Shown: in pieces, positions 28,101 through 40,509 of the stretch
Layout of the letters: every line of letters begins with the position of its first letter
How positions within the stretch are numbered: the first letter of the stretch is position 1
Source: Durusdinium trenchii
Taxonomy: Eukaryota > Sar > Dinophyceae > Suessiales > Symbiodiniaceae
Assembly: GCA_963970005.1 (NCBI GenBank)
Contig: CAXAMN010015446.1
Location: 1,088,537-1,152,536, forward strand
Direction: 5' to 3'
DNA: 64,000 nucleotides
Notes under the pieces: model-generated
What the model was told of the DNA's origin: nothing
The model's input: only the letters and a program-made list of their open reading frames with translations
The model's database searches: none
Program-made: the position numbers and the translations under genes

Positions 28101-31100
28101 AATGAACCCTGGTCTGGACATTACGAGGCCAGGACCCTTGGCTCACAAGAAGGGAAGTGTGAATGCATCGACTGTTACTTGGGGAAGCTTGACGTCCAAT
28201 ATGATGATATTGTATGATATCTAAGAAGTTCGAAAAACGGTTTCCATGCTATGCACTAACCAGGGGTTGGGAGCTGCTCGCAAGCATGTGTGCTTGAACC
28301 GGCTTGCTGCAAGCCAAGATGGGCAATGCACTGCGATTCAGACGGCTCGGACCGTTCTAGACACCCGACATGTTGCCATTGTCCTTTGCAGTGTTGTCGC
28401 AGTGCTTGCAGCAGCTTCCAGTCATACATGGATGGTGAGCATGTTTGCGGGCGTGAAGGGTTTGAGCTTGATCATGGCGCTCTCTACACTGGCCTCTGCG
28501 TTAGCAATGTTTTTCTTGTTCTCCCACGCCAAGCAGATACTGCAAATGGCACTGTGGCAGAAGCCGGCCTTGTAACTTGTAGGCTTGAGTCCGGTCATGG
28601 AACGCATGTCTTAGGAACTGTCAGTTGCATGACAGCGATGATATGCAACGGGTAGTGCCACGGGTCAGTGTACACACACAATCATACAGATCATACAGTG
28701 CTCACATGATCACTGTAGTCTCACCTCCCTTGTGTTTGGCATTTCGCGATTGACACTTTGCAAGCAGGAGTGAAAGTCGGCAGCTGCATGCTGCAAGCGA
28801 ATCACGATATAGCCACTATAGCGTGCTATACTATACCCTATATAACTATGACTATATATACGGTAACTATGTGCAAAAGTCAAAGCTGTGGCGATCAAGC
28901 CCTGTTTGAAGGTGATGCCACCAATTTGGACTTCTGCTCACACGACTCAGTTCACAAAGCCTGGCCTGGACTCTCAGTCTAAGACCACTGTCAACTCGAC
29001 TCAGCTCAATTAAACAAGCACAAGTCACGCAAGTGGACACTCAGGTTGGACCTACCTTCCAGTCGGAGAAGCTGCTGGGGACTTGCCGGAGCACATGCTT
29101 GACAAGTTGCAGTGTCAAAGCTTTGTGACATGTTCATCAAACTGTGCAAAGCTGCCAGAGCCAGGAGGGTGGCACCTATGTCACCATTACATCTCCAAAT
29201 TTGGAAGATTTCTCGATTGTCATCGAAAGCCTGACAGGCTGCATCCCTCAGGAACTTGTTTTGTCACTTCGGCACTGGCTGCTGCATGTGTCAGGCCGTT
29301 GCATGTATCATGACGGTTGCCAGGGCCCTGACCACTAACCCACCTGCAGTTGTTTCAGTTGTTTCCTAACCATTCTCCAAGGCTTCCACACTCAGCAGCC
29401 AAAGAATACACAGCAGCTTCAGTTTCAGCTAAGCGGTCTGTAGCTCAAACACACTTTGAGCCTTTATGCCATGCCACTCCACTCGTTTACCTTTAGCGTG
29501 TGTGCCTAGAAAACCTTCGAGCTGCAGCGAGGGGCAAGGATTTGGAGGCCAAGCTGCATGGCTAACATCGGAGTCATTGGAGTTCGACCAGGTGTCAAGC
29601 ACGATTCTTTGCTCACATGACATGTCCTCCTTTCCAAATTGTGTTCTTCCCACAGGAATGCCTCTAACATCCTTTCACTTGTCCAGTGTATTCTTCTCAG
29701 GTGTGGGCAACGAACGGCAGTCACTGGTGTGGCACTAAGTGACCCTCCCACACGTTTGAGTGACAGCGCTTGGAAGCAAGAAGCTACAAGTAGCAAGGTG
29801 CCTTACTACTAGTAGCTTGTTACTACTAGTCATTTACCTTGTTACTACTAGTCATACTAGTCATGCACCTTGCTACTGGTAAGAAGCTACATGTTCCAGC
29901 GACCTTCCAATGTCTCAAGGTTCCAGCGCTTGGAAGCTGTGCGGATGGATGCAGAAGGAAGGCTGAGGCGGTCGAAGCACTCTGACACCGCTTCTTCAAT
30001 TGGCCTGGAAACCATTCGAATCATTGCAAACAACGTGTGGCTTCCTTGGCATGGGCATTTGATCTTATCCCGGCCACGGCCAGGATATCCCTTGAAGCGG
30101 ATGCGATAGTGACAATCACCACTCTCCATGGAGCTTCTCCCTCAGATGCGGGCCCTAGACTTGCTCACTGATGATCCAAACATCATTTGGATTGCAGGCC
30201 ACCAAGATGGGCCAAAGAGAATCTCACCAAGTCAAGGACTACCAGCGGTTGCAGGAGTTGATTTCCTTATGGCTTGGGAAAGTGTTCAGGAAAATCAGAT
30301 TCCAGTATCAAAGCCCTTCCCACTTCCATTCGAAGAGGCTGAGACATGCACGGTGTTGAATTTGAAGAGATTGAAATGGAAGTCAGTTTCATGTTCAACA
30401 GTAGTGGTCTCGTGATGTTTATGTTAATATGTGGTTTTGCATTGCCGTTTCGATTTTGGATCATTGCATCACCACAGGCCTTTGAGACCGAATTGCACCG
30501 ATCTCCTGCTTTCTTCTCTGACCAGGGTGGCACTTTCGAAGTAGTTGAGGCTGACATGTTTTGCATTTTTGCCAATCCGAAGCTGGAGCATATGCATGTG
30601 TATGCATTTGCCCAAAAGGATGGGGACGGAATTGCCAACGTCAGGCCCATTCTTCATCAGTTGCCAATTCCATTTGGATTTGATGATTTGACGGACACGT
30701 GTGTGTGTGTGTGTGTGTGAAACTAGCTGGAGGCTGAATCAAGTGCTGCAACAGCAGGCGACACCCATTTTGTGTTTCCATTCCGAAAGATTTGACACCC
30801 ATAATAGCTTCTTGTTACTACTAGTAAGGCACCTGTTACTACTAGCGTGGCACTTGTTCCTAGTAGCGTGGCACTTGTTACTACTGAAAAGATCTGCTCA
30901 GGTGCTGCAGGCTCCCATCGGCTGGGCCGGCAGTGCGCCAGAGCCACTCACACTCTTCGGAGGCGCCCAGTGGGCGGTGGTGGGCCAACCGTGCAGGAAT
31001 TTGGGAGGCAAAGAGGTTCAACTGCCTGGTGACAGCTGGGTGCGTTGTTTGAGTGTGTTGGGGTGCGTTTGGACGTGGAAGGCACCAATTGGACAGATTT

Positions 31101-32012
31101 GGATGTGGAGGTGTCAGCGCGCACGGGCCTTTTTGGCCGCAGGGAGTGGAACAGTAGCGATTCGAAGATCACTGAGGCTTTGAAGCGGTCACTTCCGGAA
31201 AATTTGCTCCTTTGAGTCCTTTTGGCCTGGCACTTATGCAAATTGAAATTTGCTGCAACAGACCATTCATACACCGCATCTTGCATACATCCTAGTTTCG
31301 AATCTGTAACTGATCAGTTGTTCATGCAAAGAGAATCGAAGCATGTTTGATTGAGATTTGATTCGTCGAGAGAACTGTTTGAGGTCACTCCGCACCTCTC
31401 AGCTTGTTGCAAGTAGAGTCTCAGAGCTCTCAACCACAGGCTAGCTTTCTCAAGGCTCCTTGTTCCCTACAGGGTTGCCCTACAGTCAGTGCAGGATCGA
31501 CACATTGGCCTTTGTGCAAGGGCAGCGGGCTTAGTCTTGCAGAAACGCTTCGGCTTCAATATAAGTCACAATGCTAACTCATAGCCAAGGTGCTGCGCTA
31601 CACCTTCTTCAACAGCGGGGGAAAGCCAGCTTCCAACCTTCCACAACATCACAAGGAAGCAAGTTCCAGTTGTATCCAAGTTTGTTCTGTTCGAGGCCTC
31701 AAGGATATTGCCTTCAGGCCGTTCTGCGTTTTGAGCAAGCCAGGGACCCCGTCGGCGGCTATGTATGAAGCGCCGCTTATTTTGTTGCCGGTGCCAGGTG
31801 GTCGACTCATTGAAGGGTGGCCTTACTTGGACACTCTCGGCTTCCTCAGAGACACTTGCAGCCGGCCTTCTGAGTGAATGGCTCAGAAGGAAACGGTTTG
31901 CAAGTAGAATGAGTGTGCGTTTGGTCCATTGCAGGCCAAGAAGCAGCGAAGAAGGCTGCAGAGAAGGGATGGCTTCGACTGCGGTTGGAGGCAGTGAATG
32001 GAGCTTCATTGA
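25112..32012 (+). CDS. galactocerebrosidase-like glycosidase (GH59), many exons
   Basis: GH59 enzymes remove galactose from galactosylceramide and related galactolipids, usually in the lysosome or secretory path. Exons read in family order: FEGIGALSAGASSRLLK (to 25185), DYPEDHRREILDLLFKP (25287-), GASLQVLKVEIGGD (~25426-25476), STDGSEPSHM (25542-), PGWIGNG (~26400), ~26498-26539, YNIDIDYIGLWNE (26611-; acid/base Glu), VGLHYPC (~27250), RFWSSEE (~27460; nucleophile Glu), GGAGCWGRMINQNY (~27793-27849), NATSSIAW (~27948), NEPWSGHYEA (~28051-28132), PIWTSAHTTQ (~28917), GWTYLPVGE (~29044), GGTYVTITSPNLEDFSIVIE (~29157-29236). Weaker C-terminal lectin-like pieces follow: LEAVRMDAEG (29930), SKPFPLPFE (30305), NQVLQQQATPI (30735), GWAGSAPEPLTLFGG (30917), NWTDLDVEV (31087), GWLRLRLEAVNG (31962). 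Both catalytic Glu contexts are kept. The first and last exons were not found, so no start or signal peptide can be given. Intron positions are fixed by homology for three introns only. Confidence 0.85.
25575..25634 (+). repeat. GA and GACG/GACA microsatellite
   Basis: GAGAGAGAGAGAGAGA is followed by ACGGACGGACGGACAGACAG. It lies right after the STDGSEPSHM exon, in the next intron. Confidence 0.85.
29793..29885 (+). repeat. CTAGTAGC repeat inside the GH59 gene
   Basis: Units of TTACTACTAGTAGCTTGTTA and TACTAGTCATGCACCTTGCT occur between two GH59 exons, so the repeat is intronic. Confidence 0.8.
30800..30890 (+). repeat. CTAGTAGC repeat inside the GH59 gene, second copy
   Basis: TAATAGCTTCTTGTTACTAC, TAGTAAGGCACCTGTTACTA and TAGCGTGGCACTTGTTCCTA lie in a row directly upstream of the GWAGSAPEPL exon. 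The repeat leaves one frame open (LLLVRHLLLLAWHLFLVAWH), so automatic predictors may fuse it to the exon. Confidence 0.8.
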
Positions 32013-32039
32013 AGAGACATGCCCAAAGCACTGAGTTCT

Positions 32040-33960
32040 AATGCAGATGATTGAGCTATGTGCAAGGTCTACAAAGCACGCATTTCTGCATTTGTTTGCG
32101 CCTGAGCCATGCCAATGTTGATCAATGTTGCCTTTCGATTCATTACCGACGTGCGCTTGTCACTTGGATGGCTCTTGACCTTGGCATGGTATTGCATATT
32201 GAGTGCTGAAATGTGCGAGTCCTGGCCTTGGCATATTAGATCACAATATTAGGTAAAACTAATAATTAGATAATATAGTATAAGTATATAATACTATTCA
32301 TGCAAGCGCCTTTGCAACGAGAAGTGCCTCATGAGATGATGCTCACAATGCCTGCAGATCCCTTTAGCATCAACACTCGAAATGTTCCACATACCGGTAA
32401 CATACCTATATATACTGTAGAATCCTTTACGCACCTGCTTTTGGCAACCGGCCTCAAGGCTTCCACAATTTCTGTGACACAAGACATGCTCTTCTCTAAA
32501 CTTTATCTCGGTTGGCCCGAAAGGGGCTCAAACTTGGAATGACTCTTTCCTCCACTGGACTTGATCCCCGATTGACCCACAAAAGGTATGCTATGTTTTT
32601 ATGACTTTTTGGTCCGTGCTACGTCCTCCAACATTTTGCCTCGTGGCCCACAAAAAGTATGTTCCCCCAGTTGGCACAAAAGAAATGGCATTTGTTCTGT
32701 CGTCATGGCATGCACGGTCCATGGAAAATTCGGAAGCCTTGGAAAATTGGAAGCGTGGTGTGCGTGTACAAGCGAGTCATTGTGGGAGTGTACAGGACAG
32801 GGGAGGCGTTTTCCGCGTGTACAAGCGAGCACCACGCCTGTTGGGTTGGTTCCACGAATGCCCGTCACTGGAAGCTACGTTGACATATTACATGGGAGGA
32901 CAATGAATTGCATGTTAGGTATTTGTATGTATTTGTATAAAATTTGGTGAATGATTTTTACAACAGCAGTGAAGGACCAGGGCACCAAAGGCCCAAGGGA
33001 CCAGCGGACCAAAGGGACCAAAGGGACAGAAGGAGCAGGAGACCAAAGGACCTGATTTGCAATAATCTTTTTTGATTGGGTCGTCATGTCCTTTTAATCG
33101 GGTAATCAACTTTTTTTGGTTGGATGGTTGTCATTTTGTATTTTGTATCCCTATGCCCTTAGGGGTCGCTTCGGGCAACGCTCTTGTAACTTTTGGTCGC
33201 AGTGGTTGATGAAGAAAAAAACAAAAAAAACAGTTTCACCGCCTGGTGTTTGTATCAACTGCCCCCTTGCCTTTTACCTCACAGGGACCTGCAAATGAAA
33301 CATATTTCGCCGCCTGGCTCACGCGTGGGGATCGGTCCCCACGCTTTTGCAGGCTGGGTCCGTACATGTAGTATAGCCAATCTTCATAGCCAATCTCGTG
33401 GCCACCAGATTTGCCAAAACTATGTCCTCACCTTTATCCTCAGGGCGTGGGACAGGTCAGATCTAAAAGCTGACATTGGACAAGGCGCATTCTGTTAAAT
33501 CTGAGGGGCGCTGCCCAAAAGTTTCCAGTACTGTACCAAAAATAGAAAGTCCGCAGTTTCCATCATCGCTTCAACTTGTTGGGCGACATCACCATCTCTG
33601 TTGGAGTCGCCATGTTGGTGGCCACAATGAAGTGCAAACAAGTTTTGGGCCAGCACCAGCGCTCGTTGTCGCGGTTGTCTAAAGCAACAAAATCTAGAAG
33701 TGTTTTCAAAATGAATACGTATGACAACTGCCTTCAAGTCAGATCGAATCAAACGAGCAAATTTTAAAGATGAGTGTGTCCATCGACCCAGAGGAGTTCA
33801 ACGTAGCAGCCTAGTATTAAAACAAAACGTTACCGTTACGACATTGGCGAAGCGGGGTAGGAGCTTGCCGATGTGAGCTCAGCCTTTTTTGAGTAAGAGC
33901 CTGATACATGTCAGCAACGTGATAAGTAGTTATCAGCCGTGAGCCAAGCCCCTGTTGCAA
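32040..33960. other. spacer downstream of GH59 gene
   Basis: No conserved exon was identified with confidence. A GGACCAAAG-type repeat (32972-33053) lies here. The last GH59 exon may hide in the first kilobase; a read through GWVGSTNARHW near 32840 is only weakly suggestive. Confidence 0.4.
32972..33053 (+). repeat. GGGACCAAA minisatellite
   Basis: About seven imperfect 9-10 bp units (GGACCAGGGC, GGACCAGC, GGACCAAA, GGGACCAAAG, GGGACAGAAG) lie in a row. The reverse strand reads GPLVP-like repeats. Confidence 0.75.
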
Positions 33961-33987
33961 GGCAGGACCCCGATTAGCAGGAGCAAG

Positions 33988-34170
33988 CCTTGTACTACTA
34001 CTACTACCACCTACTACTACTACTACGATGACAACGACGAGGACGACGACGGCGACGACGACTACTACTACTACTACTGCTACTACTACTACTACTTGGA
34101 CGACGACGACTACGACGACGACTACTACTGCTAATCTGACTTGTCTACTACTTCTGCTACTACTTCTCAG
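33988..34170 (+). repeat. ACT/ACG trinucleotide array
   Basis: Runs of TAC/ACT alternate with runs of GAC/ACG over about 180 bp. One frame reads as a 30-residue Thr tract. It is treated as a microsatellite. Confidence 0.9.
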
Positions 34171-34609
34171 AAAGATTGTTCTTTATTTGTGCATTAGATG
34201 CGTGTGTATTTTCTTGTGATTTGTCAATTTCCTTTTTGATGGCTCACCCACAAATGTATATTCAATAGTGCTGGTGTGGCAAACCTTCTACCACTGGTGA
34301 AACAAAATTGCCTGAAAAATGCAACTTACATTTTCTTTAGTGGGTGGTCTGGAAAAAAAATCTGTAGTCTGTAGTTTACATTTCCATTTCCGCACGTCCA
34401 GAATGTTTAGTTAGGGATGTAAGAACAGCACTTTCTTCCGCTTGCATCACCAGCATGCCTGATTGTACTCGATGCCGTTTTTTTAGGGCATTTGACTAGA
34501 GCCATTCACTATGCTTGGTTGACTCTTGCGGTCACAGCTTGAAGCCTTTGCGAGAAACCATAATCAATCTATTCCTCGAAGCGTTACTATTGTTTTCTTA
34601 AGTAGCGAT

Positions 34610-34740
34610 CCGCTACTTCCTCTCGGTGTTGGCGGATTTTCGTCGCCTGGCAAGGTTGAGGGCGCTCAACTTGCGAGCATTCTTGACACCAGCCTACCAA
34701 TGGGACAGGCAAGCAGTCCAAATCCGGTTGTGTAGCACTG
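34610..34740 (+). CDS. possible exon, unrecognised
   Basis: One + frame reads LADFRRLARLRALNLRAFLT and continues through PAYQWDRQAV, a helical, Arg/Leu-rich stretch unlike the surrounding sequence. No family is recognised, and boundaries are uncertain. It could belong with the exon at 35.95 kb. Confidence 0.25.
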
Positions 34741-35946
34741 ATGGCTTGCTTGTTTATGTCAGACCAACACTCAATCCCATTTGCAATGTTCATTCTGACA
34801 TCGTGATGACCGCAAAGTGCTGACCGCTCAAGTCCAAGTCTTCATCTCGCAGCTGAGGGGAAGATTTTGCGCACCTGGAGTAGTTATGGTGGCATGTTCC
34901 ATTTTGCTCCATTGCTCGGAGGTGGCAGACTCTCCTTTGCGAGCCCAGGATTTGAACAAGGATGAGCAAGGATCCTTTGACTTGGGACGATACTTGGCAG
35001 CTTTACTATAATTTGATTGTTGGAGTCCTTTTGTCATTCACCGCAATCCTGTGAAAGGTCCCTGAATTTGTATTACCTCATTGCTTGCACTGAAACCAGT
35101 GAGGCCCTACTGCCAATGAAATGAAAATGCCTTTGTCGAATGGGAAACTTGAGGGAGTCCCTTGTGCAGAACACTTTGCCCCTTGGCTGGTGTTATTTTT
35201 CTGCTGCTTGCTCTCTACACTGTGCGAGTTTTTGACGGAAAAAGTGTACTGAGTCTCATCCATCAAAGCAGGTTTCTTTCCAAGAATGCTCGCCCCTTTG
35301 CCAGTCAGACACGTCAGCAGGACTCCTCAGCCTGTGTCAGTCCCACTGCGTCATCGCCGCCATCGCCGTGTTCCCATGAGCCTGCACAATAGCCGCCAGC
35401 GATTGGAATGCGCACGCTCATTTTTCAGGATACGCCACGATCCCGAGTGAGACAAGGAGAGACAAACTTTAAAGTGCAGGTTGTTTGTTTCGTTTTGGTT
35501 GGTTTGCTTGTTTGTCCTCAGTGCACTGGCGCCTGTCAAGTCTTGTGGATATGTCACCTAATGAGGGCCCAACAAGAAAAAATGGATTCGGATACCGATG
35601 GAAAGTCCATTGGGGGTCCGGAGAGAAATCCAACAAACGGACATCGGCTGACAGGATTTCATGCCACGGATCATGCAGCTTGCACGGATTGCCAGCATCA
35701 CTTGCAAAGTTCGCAAATGTGGTCGTCGCAGTGGCAAACTGAACAAGGAGCCTTTTTTGGCACATGGGTCAGACATGATGGGAAAGAAAAGCTGAGAAAA
35801 GAATAGATGTGTAGGAGAAAGGGAGCGAAAGCAACAAGATCCCAATTAAGCAAAGAGTTGCTCGAAAACCATTTTCACATTTTGGACTCCTTCGCTTGGA
35901 GGGTCAACCTTGTTTCATTTTGTTCGCCTGAGGATGTTACCCTTCA

Positions 35947-36016
35947 CCTTTCGATGAGCTGTGTGCCTCTGTGGAAGAGTTGAAGACCACGGTGGAGAAG
36001 CTTTGGGAGCACATGC
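35947..36016 (+). CDS. possible exon, coiled-coil segment
   Basis: The + frame reads FDELCASVEELKTTVEKLWE followed by HMQ and a GT donor. The heptad-like Leu/Val spacing suggests a short coiled coil. No second exon with a recognisable domain was found, so product and gene extent are unknown. Confidence 0.35.
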
Positions 36017-36019
36017 AGG

Positions 36020-37520
36020 TGCTCATAAAGTCGGGTGTTTTTTTTCTTTCCTTGGCCTCGATTCATAGGAAGATTCAATCTTGCCCTGGTTTAGTTTGTT
36101 ACATTTTAGGCCTCAAATTCACCATGCACATGTTTACAGTGCTGATCTTAAGCATAAGAACGCAAATTTGATCAAATGTGTCTAGTGATTCTCCTGAACG
36201 GAAGTGAGGCTCCGCGTGCTTGCATACTGCATTCTTTCCAATAAAACGGAATGGTTTCGACATAAGCAGTCTGCGGCCCCTCTGTCGTTTTTAATGCCAA
36301 TTGGGTCAACCAAGATCAATCTTCGATCTTACGAGCTTGCTTGTTTTTTGTTGTTTGCCCTTGAGGTCATCAAACACGACTTCGTCGAGTATTATCGCGG
36401 CAAGGGTATCACGGTCTAACTTGTTCTGGAAAGCTTTACATTTGCAAACATTTATATACAAACGTGCACAGAGTCCGTATGCCACCAGTGCCATCGGGCT
36501 ACTACGACAATAATTTGTTTGGAGCATTGCTAAGAAAGAAGCAATGCTCAGACTGGAGTTGAAGAAGACAGGAATTTGTAATTAGTCATTGGACTGAAGA
36601 ATCATCTAAAGTCAGTGAGAGCCTCAACAATAATGCCGTTGAGGGCTGTTTCACGTTGCTTGAGCCTTGCGGCAGCCCTGAAGCCTGGTATTTGTGCCAA
36701 GTCTTTTCTCGCAGTAGCGAAGGACGCTATTAGGTGGAGCCGCCATCGCTACTAGTAAAGCTACTTTTTTTCATAAGCAGAACCCGCCTGCCACGGACCA
36801 GTCTTCGGCTCCGGTCCAAAGACGACTGCGGTCTTTGCAAGGCATGGAGAAGAGAACGGGTATGCTCAACAAGTTACAAAAAGATACAAAAAGGATCAGA
36901 AAGAGGTTGCCCCCCCAAACCTCCACTTGGTGGAGGAATGCAACAGCTCTGGTGCTGTTGGTGGTTTTAATTGAGCCCAACCCAGCTAGACTGGGACTTT
37001 CAGCTCTCCGTTTGAGCCTTCTTTTCTCCTCTCGCACAGCCAAAGGAGGCAGTATATGGGATACTGAGATGAGCTCAACAGCTTGATGGCGTTGGTTGAG
37101 AGACCTCGTATCCTCATAGCTGCCATTGTCAACAGTAGACTGGTTTGAGGAAATTAAGTGACAATGCACGCAGTGTTTGGCTCTCCAAAATTGAAAAGCT
37201 GAATCACCAATTCAAAGCATGTCAAACAGGCAGTAGGCACCTGTGATTTCAGTGGACTTCGGTTACGTACTGGCTGCAATAGACAGGCAGTGCCAGCCCA
37301 CACACGGAAAACAAAGGGATTGAAATATATGATATAGACTGCTCGATGTTGCCGCTTGGGCCCCCCCAAAAAAGAGTGTTTGGATATATGTTCGATGTTT
37401 TTGAGGGTATTGTTGCGCCAACTCATTGCAGGTTGCTTTCAGCTGCGGCTACCACAAGTGTCAGTTCGACAACTTGAAGGCACGCATCATTTTTCATGGG
37501 ATCACTTGACTTATAACAGA
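36020..37520. other. spacer, no supported gene
   Basis: A degenerate CTAGTAAAGC/CTATTAGG relative of the dispersed repeat lies near 36715-36770. Open frames under 135 residues are present on both strands without domains. Confidence 0.4.
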
Positions 37521-37524
37521 AAAG

Positions 37525-37592
37525 GAATTCTAAGAAAGGAGGTTAATAAGTGAAAAGAACAGAAAGGGAATTCAAAGAAAGGAGTTTAATAA
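37525..37592 (+). repeat. imperfect 42-bp direct repeat
   Basis: GGAATTCTAAGAAAGGAGGT plus TAATAAG recurs as GGAATTCAAAGAAAGGAGTT plus TAATAAG, separated by a short purine-rich spacer. Confidence 0.7.
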
Positions 37593-38028
37593 GGAAATGT
37601 CATGAATATTTATTTAGATTCTTAGAGGAGGGGCAACAAACATGTTTAGCTTTATTTAGGGTGCACTTTATTTAGGGTATGGTGGCTTCATGAGGGGTAG
37701 CCTTTCCAGAGTCGTTTTGATCAAATTTCAATAGCTTTTAAATAATAAGGGTTTTATAACAATTTTTTCTACGCAGGACTTGCGTTTAGCGACACTGTCG
37801 GAAGCACAGTGGCGCCAGTACTCGGCAAAAGCCGCTGTACAAACCCTGAAATCTATGCAACCATGTCAGAAATGCAATATACTAAAAAGACTATGAACAC
37901 AAGAAAACATTGAGACAAAATGGAGGCAAACAAAATCCAACTCCTATAGTACCCCCAGTTTGTCTCAAACATTGTTTTTTGTTTTTGTTGTTTTTGTTTT
38001 TAGCTTGTTGTTTTTGGTTTTGTAGTAT

Positions 38029-38255
38029 CCCCTCAACTGTTATAGGCCTGGTCCTCACAAAATTGATCTAAGAAATAGCTCAAGACCTAGGTTTTGGTGA
38101 TGTTTTAGCCAAAAATCACTGAAACCACAATGAATCCCCTCTAAACTGTGATAGGCCTGGTCCTCACAAAATAAATCTAAAAATAGCTGAAAACCTACTG
38201 TAGGTTTGGGTGATGTTTTAGCCAACAAACACTGTAAAACATAGTCTTTTTGCAC
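38029..38255. repeat. 109-bp tandem duplication
   Basis: ATAGGCCTGGTCCTCACAAA starts at 38042 and again at 38151. Both copies continue with AAATAGCT, a GTTTTGG/GTTTGGG stretch and GTGATGTTTTAGCCAA, diverged by small indels. Confidence 0.8.
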
Positions 38256-38259
38256 TTTT

Positions 38260-39600
38260 TGGCATGAAACACATCTCTCAGGAGCACCTGTTCTGTTTGG
38301 TTTTGGGATGGCAGGGAGCATTGAGTTGCACAAGAGGTGGAGGAGAAAGAGAATTGGGCTGAATTTCAAAGGATTTGGTAGTGCAGTTCTTTGACTCATG
38401 AGTTTCTTGGAGCTTGAGAAGGAACATTGAATTGGCAATGGGACCATGGGATGATGGATTTGTGAAATTAAAGGAGGTTAAGAATTGGAAGAGAGGCAAC
38501 TATTGCTACTAATATGTGTTTTACATGTATGTGGCTTGAGCAATTGCGAGTAGCTACATGGGGGCGCATCGCTTAAGGGTGTTGAAGCGACCTTATGCTG
38601 CACTACTGTATGTGATGATACACTCCCCTTTCGAGTACGCAGTTTTGGTCTGAGAGGTGTTGCCAAAAGCAGCGCCTGTCACATCCTTCATTCTGACATC
38701 TCGTGACTTGGAGCAAGGATAATGGTGCTTATGTGCATTCAAGATGGCAGAAAAAACAAACCCAGAACCAGAAACAGAGGAACACAACTCTCAGAAACAG
38801 ACACCTTGGTCCATTTGAATGAACCCGATGGAAACACAACACATGCGCCTTAAATCCATTTGGAAATTGGCCCGGCCCATTTCAGGGCCGCTCCTCAAGC
38901 TTTACAGCCCAGTCTCTTTGCTCAGTTCTGTGTGATTTTGCGTGTTCCCATTGGCGATAGGACTAGCTAGGAAGGAACCGAGAGTGTGCTGATCAGATGC
39001 TCAAGGTTTGCAGACAAAGGTGGAAACGTGTGTGAACTCGTTTTAGGTTATGTCATGATTTATTCTAAGGTGACCTTCCATTATGATTCACGCCGTGGCC
39101 TCATATCACCACATTGGACTCATTGGACTATTGCATTGTCGCAGTGCTTATCGCATTGTGTGTCTTTGACCAAGGGACTTGTGATCCATCTCCGTCAGAG
39201 ACGTTGAAACGCAATGACTTCACTGGCTTCATCGGTCTTGCCTTCGCGACCCTGCATGAATTGAATGGCAGAGGCAATTTGATGATAGAGAGAACATCTT
39301 TGGGGGTTACTATAGTTACTATACTAAATTAAATAATTACTCTATAGCATATTGTACACAACTAGGATCAATCAACACACGTATTGCACAAGGCGACTCT
39401 CCGGATGTTTCACGATTGAACTATGGGTGACGCTTTCCTGCTTCGTGAAGTTGAAGACGTGTGTGAGAAATTGTCATGATGTGCGATGCCTGGGTGTTGT
39501 TTGTTGCTTTTGCGTTGCAACTCGCCGGGGGGCCTATGATGGGCACAGGTGCAAGATCGTGCAATGCGGCGAACCTCATTTGAGGGCCGTCCGTTATTGC
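38260..39600. other. spacer, no supported gene
   Basis: Open frames of 60-155 residues occur on both strands without recognisable domains, including a 130-residue minus-strand frame over the 109-bp duplication. No gene is called. Confidence 0.4.
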
Positions 39601-39639
39601 CAGTGAAGGAATTTCGATCAACTGTTAAAACAAACATGT

Positions 39640-40500
39640 CGCGAAAGGGAAACTGCAGTCCGCGAAAGGCCGGCGATAGGACAGCGAAAGACATGTGCCA
39701 ACCTAGACTTACATACAATGTGCATAATAGATGACACATCCTTTTTCCCGAACAGAAACACGGATTTTCGCGAAAGGGCTGCGAAAGGCCGGCGGTAGGC
39801 CCGCGAAAGAGCGCATTGCCTGGAAGGGCATTTGCCCATCCATGGCCTTGAAATAAGCCTTGAAACCTTTGTTTCAAGTATGAATTGACAAAGGGTAATT
39901 AGCCTGCTTCTCAGCGCACTAAAAGGGATTTAGATGATTTTAGATGTCCCAAACACTGTGAACTCAGTGCAATGGAACAAGCTCATCACAATGCGCGAAA
40001 GGAAAACCTGTGGTTTTTCTGCAAACGCGAAAGGGTCGCGAAAGGCCGGCGATACAAGCTCAAAAAGAAGAGCTTTGTTGGACAACCCCCATTTGAGCAG
40101 TGTTCAAAGCCTCTATAAAAGATCATGTGGAACTGCAAGACTGTCACGTAAGCCAAAGTCTGCACGGCGCAAGGGTTGCGTAAGGTTTGGTGGAAGTCAA
40201 GGTTAGGACACTCGACGCGTAAGAGGTGTGCGAGCAATTTTGAGTCGAGCCTAGTTACACTGCCAATTTATTGTATAGTTTGTTGCTGAGAAAAACTGCT
40301 AGCAGAAAAGGGTTGGGGTCTTCAGTTTTTTTGTTTTTGGCCACATGAGGCCTGACCACCGGTAACAATTCCGACACGTAAGAAACACGAAAGCCCTAAG
40401 AGAAAAAGCATCACCGCAAAAGCGAAAAAATTGGTAGCGTAAACATTGCGGAAGCCGACGCGTAAGCAAAGAATTTTTATAATGCCAGAACCAAAAGGGT
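39640..40500 (+). repeat. GCGAAAGG / GCGTAAG interspersed motif field
   Basis: GCGAAAGG or CGCGAAAG occurs about ten times between 39640 and 40060, often as GCGAAAGGCCGGCGATA. From about 40145 to 40470 the related GCGTAAG/ACGTAAG form takes over (at least six). The reverse strand reads FRG/FRD/LSR motifs. Spacing is irregular, so this is not a simple tandem array. Confidence 0.65.
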
Positions 40501-40509
40501 TTGACCACA

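Noticed and set aside
32830-32880. GWVGSTNARHW as the last GH59 exon
   Set aside because: The similarity to the end of the family is weak and the frame stops too soon after it.
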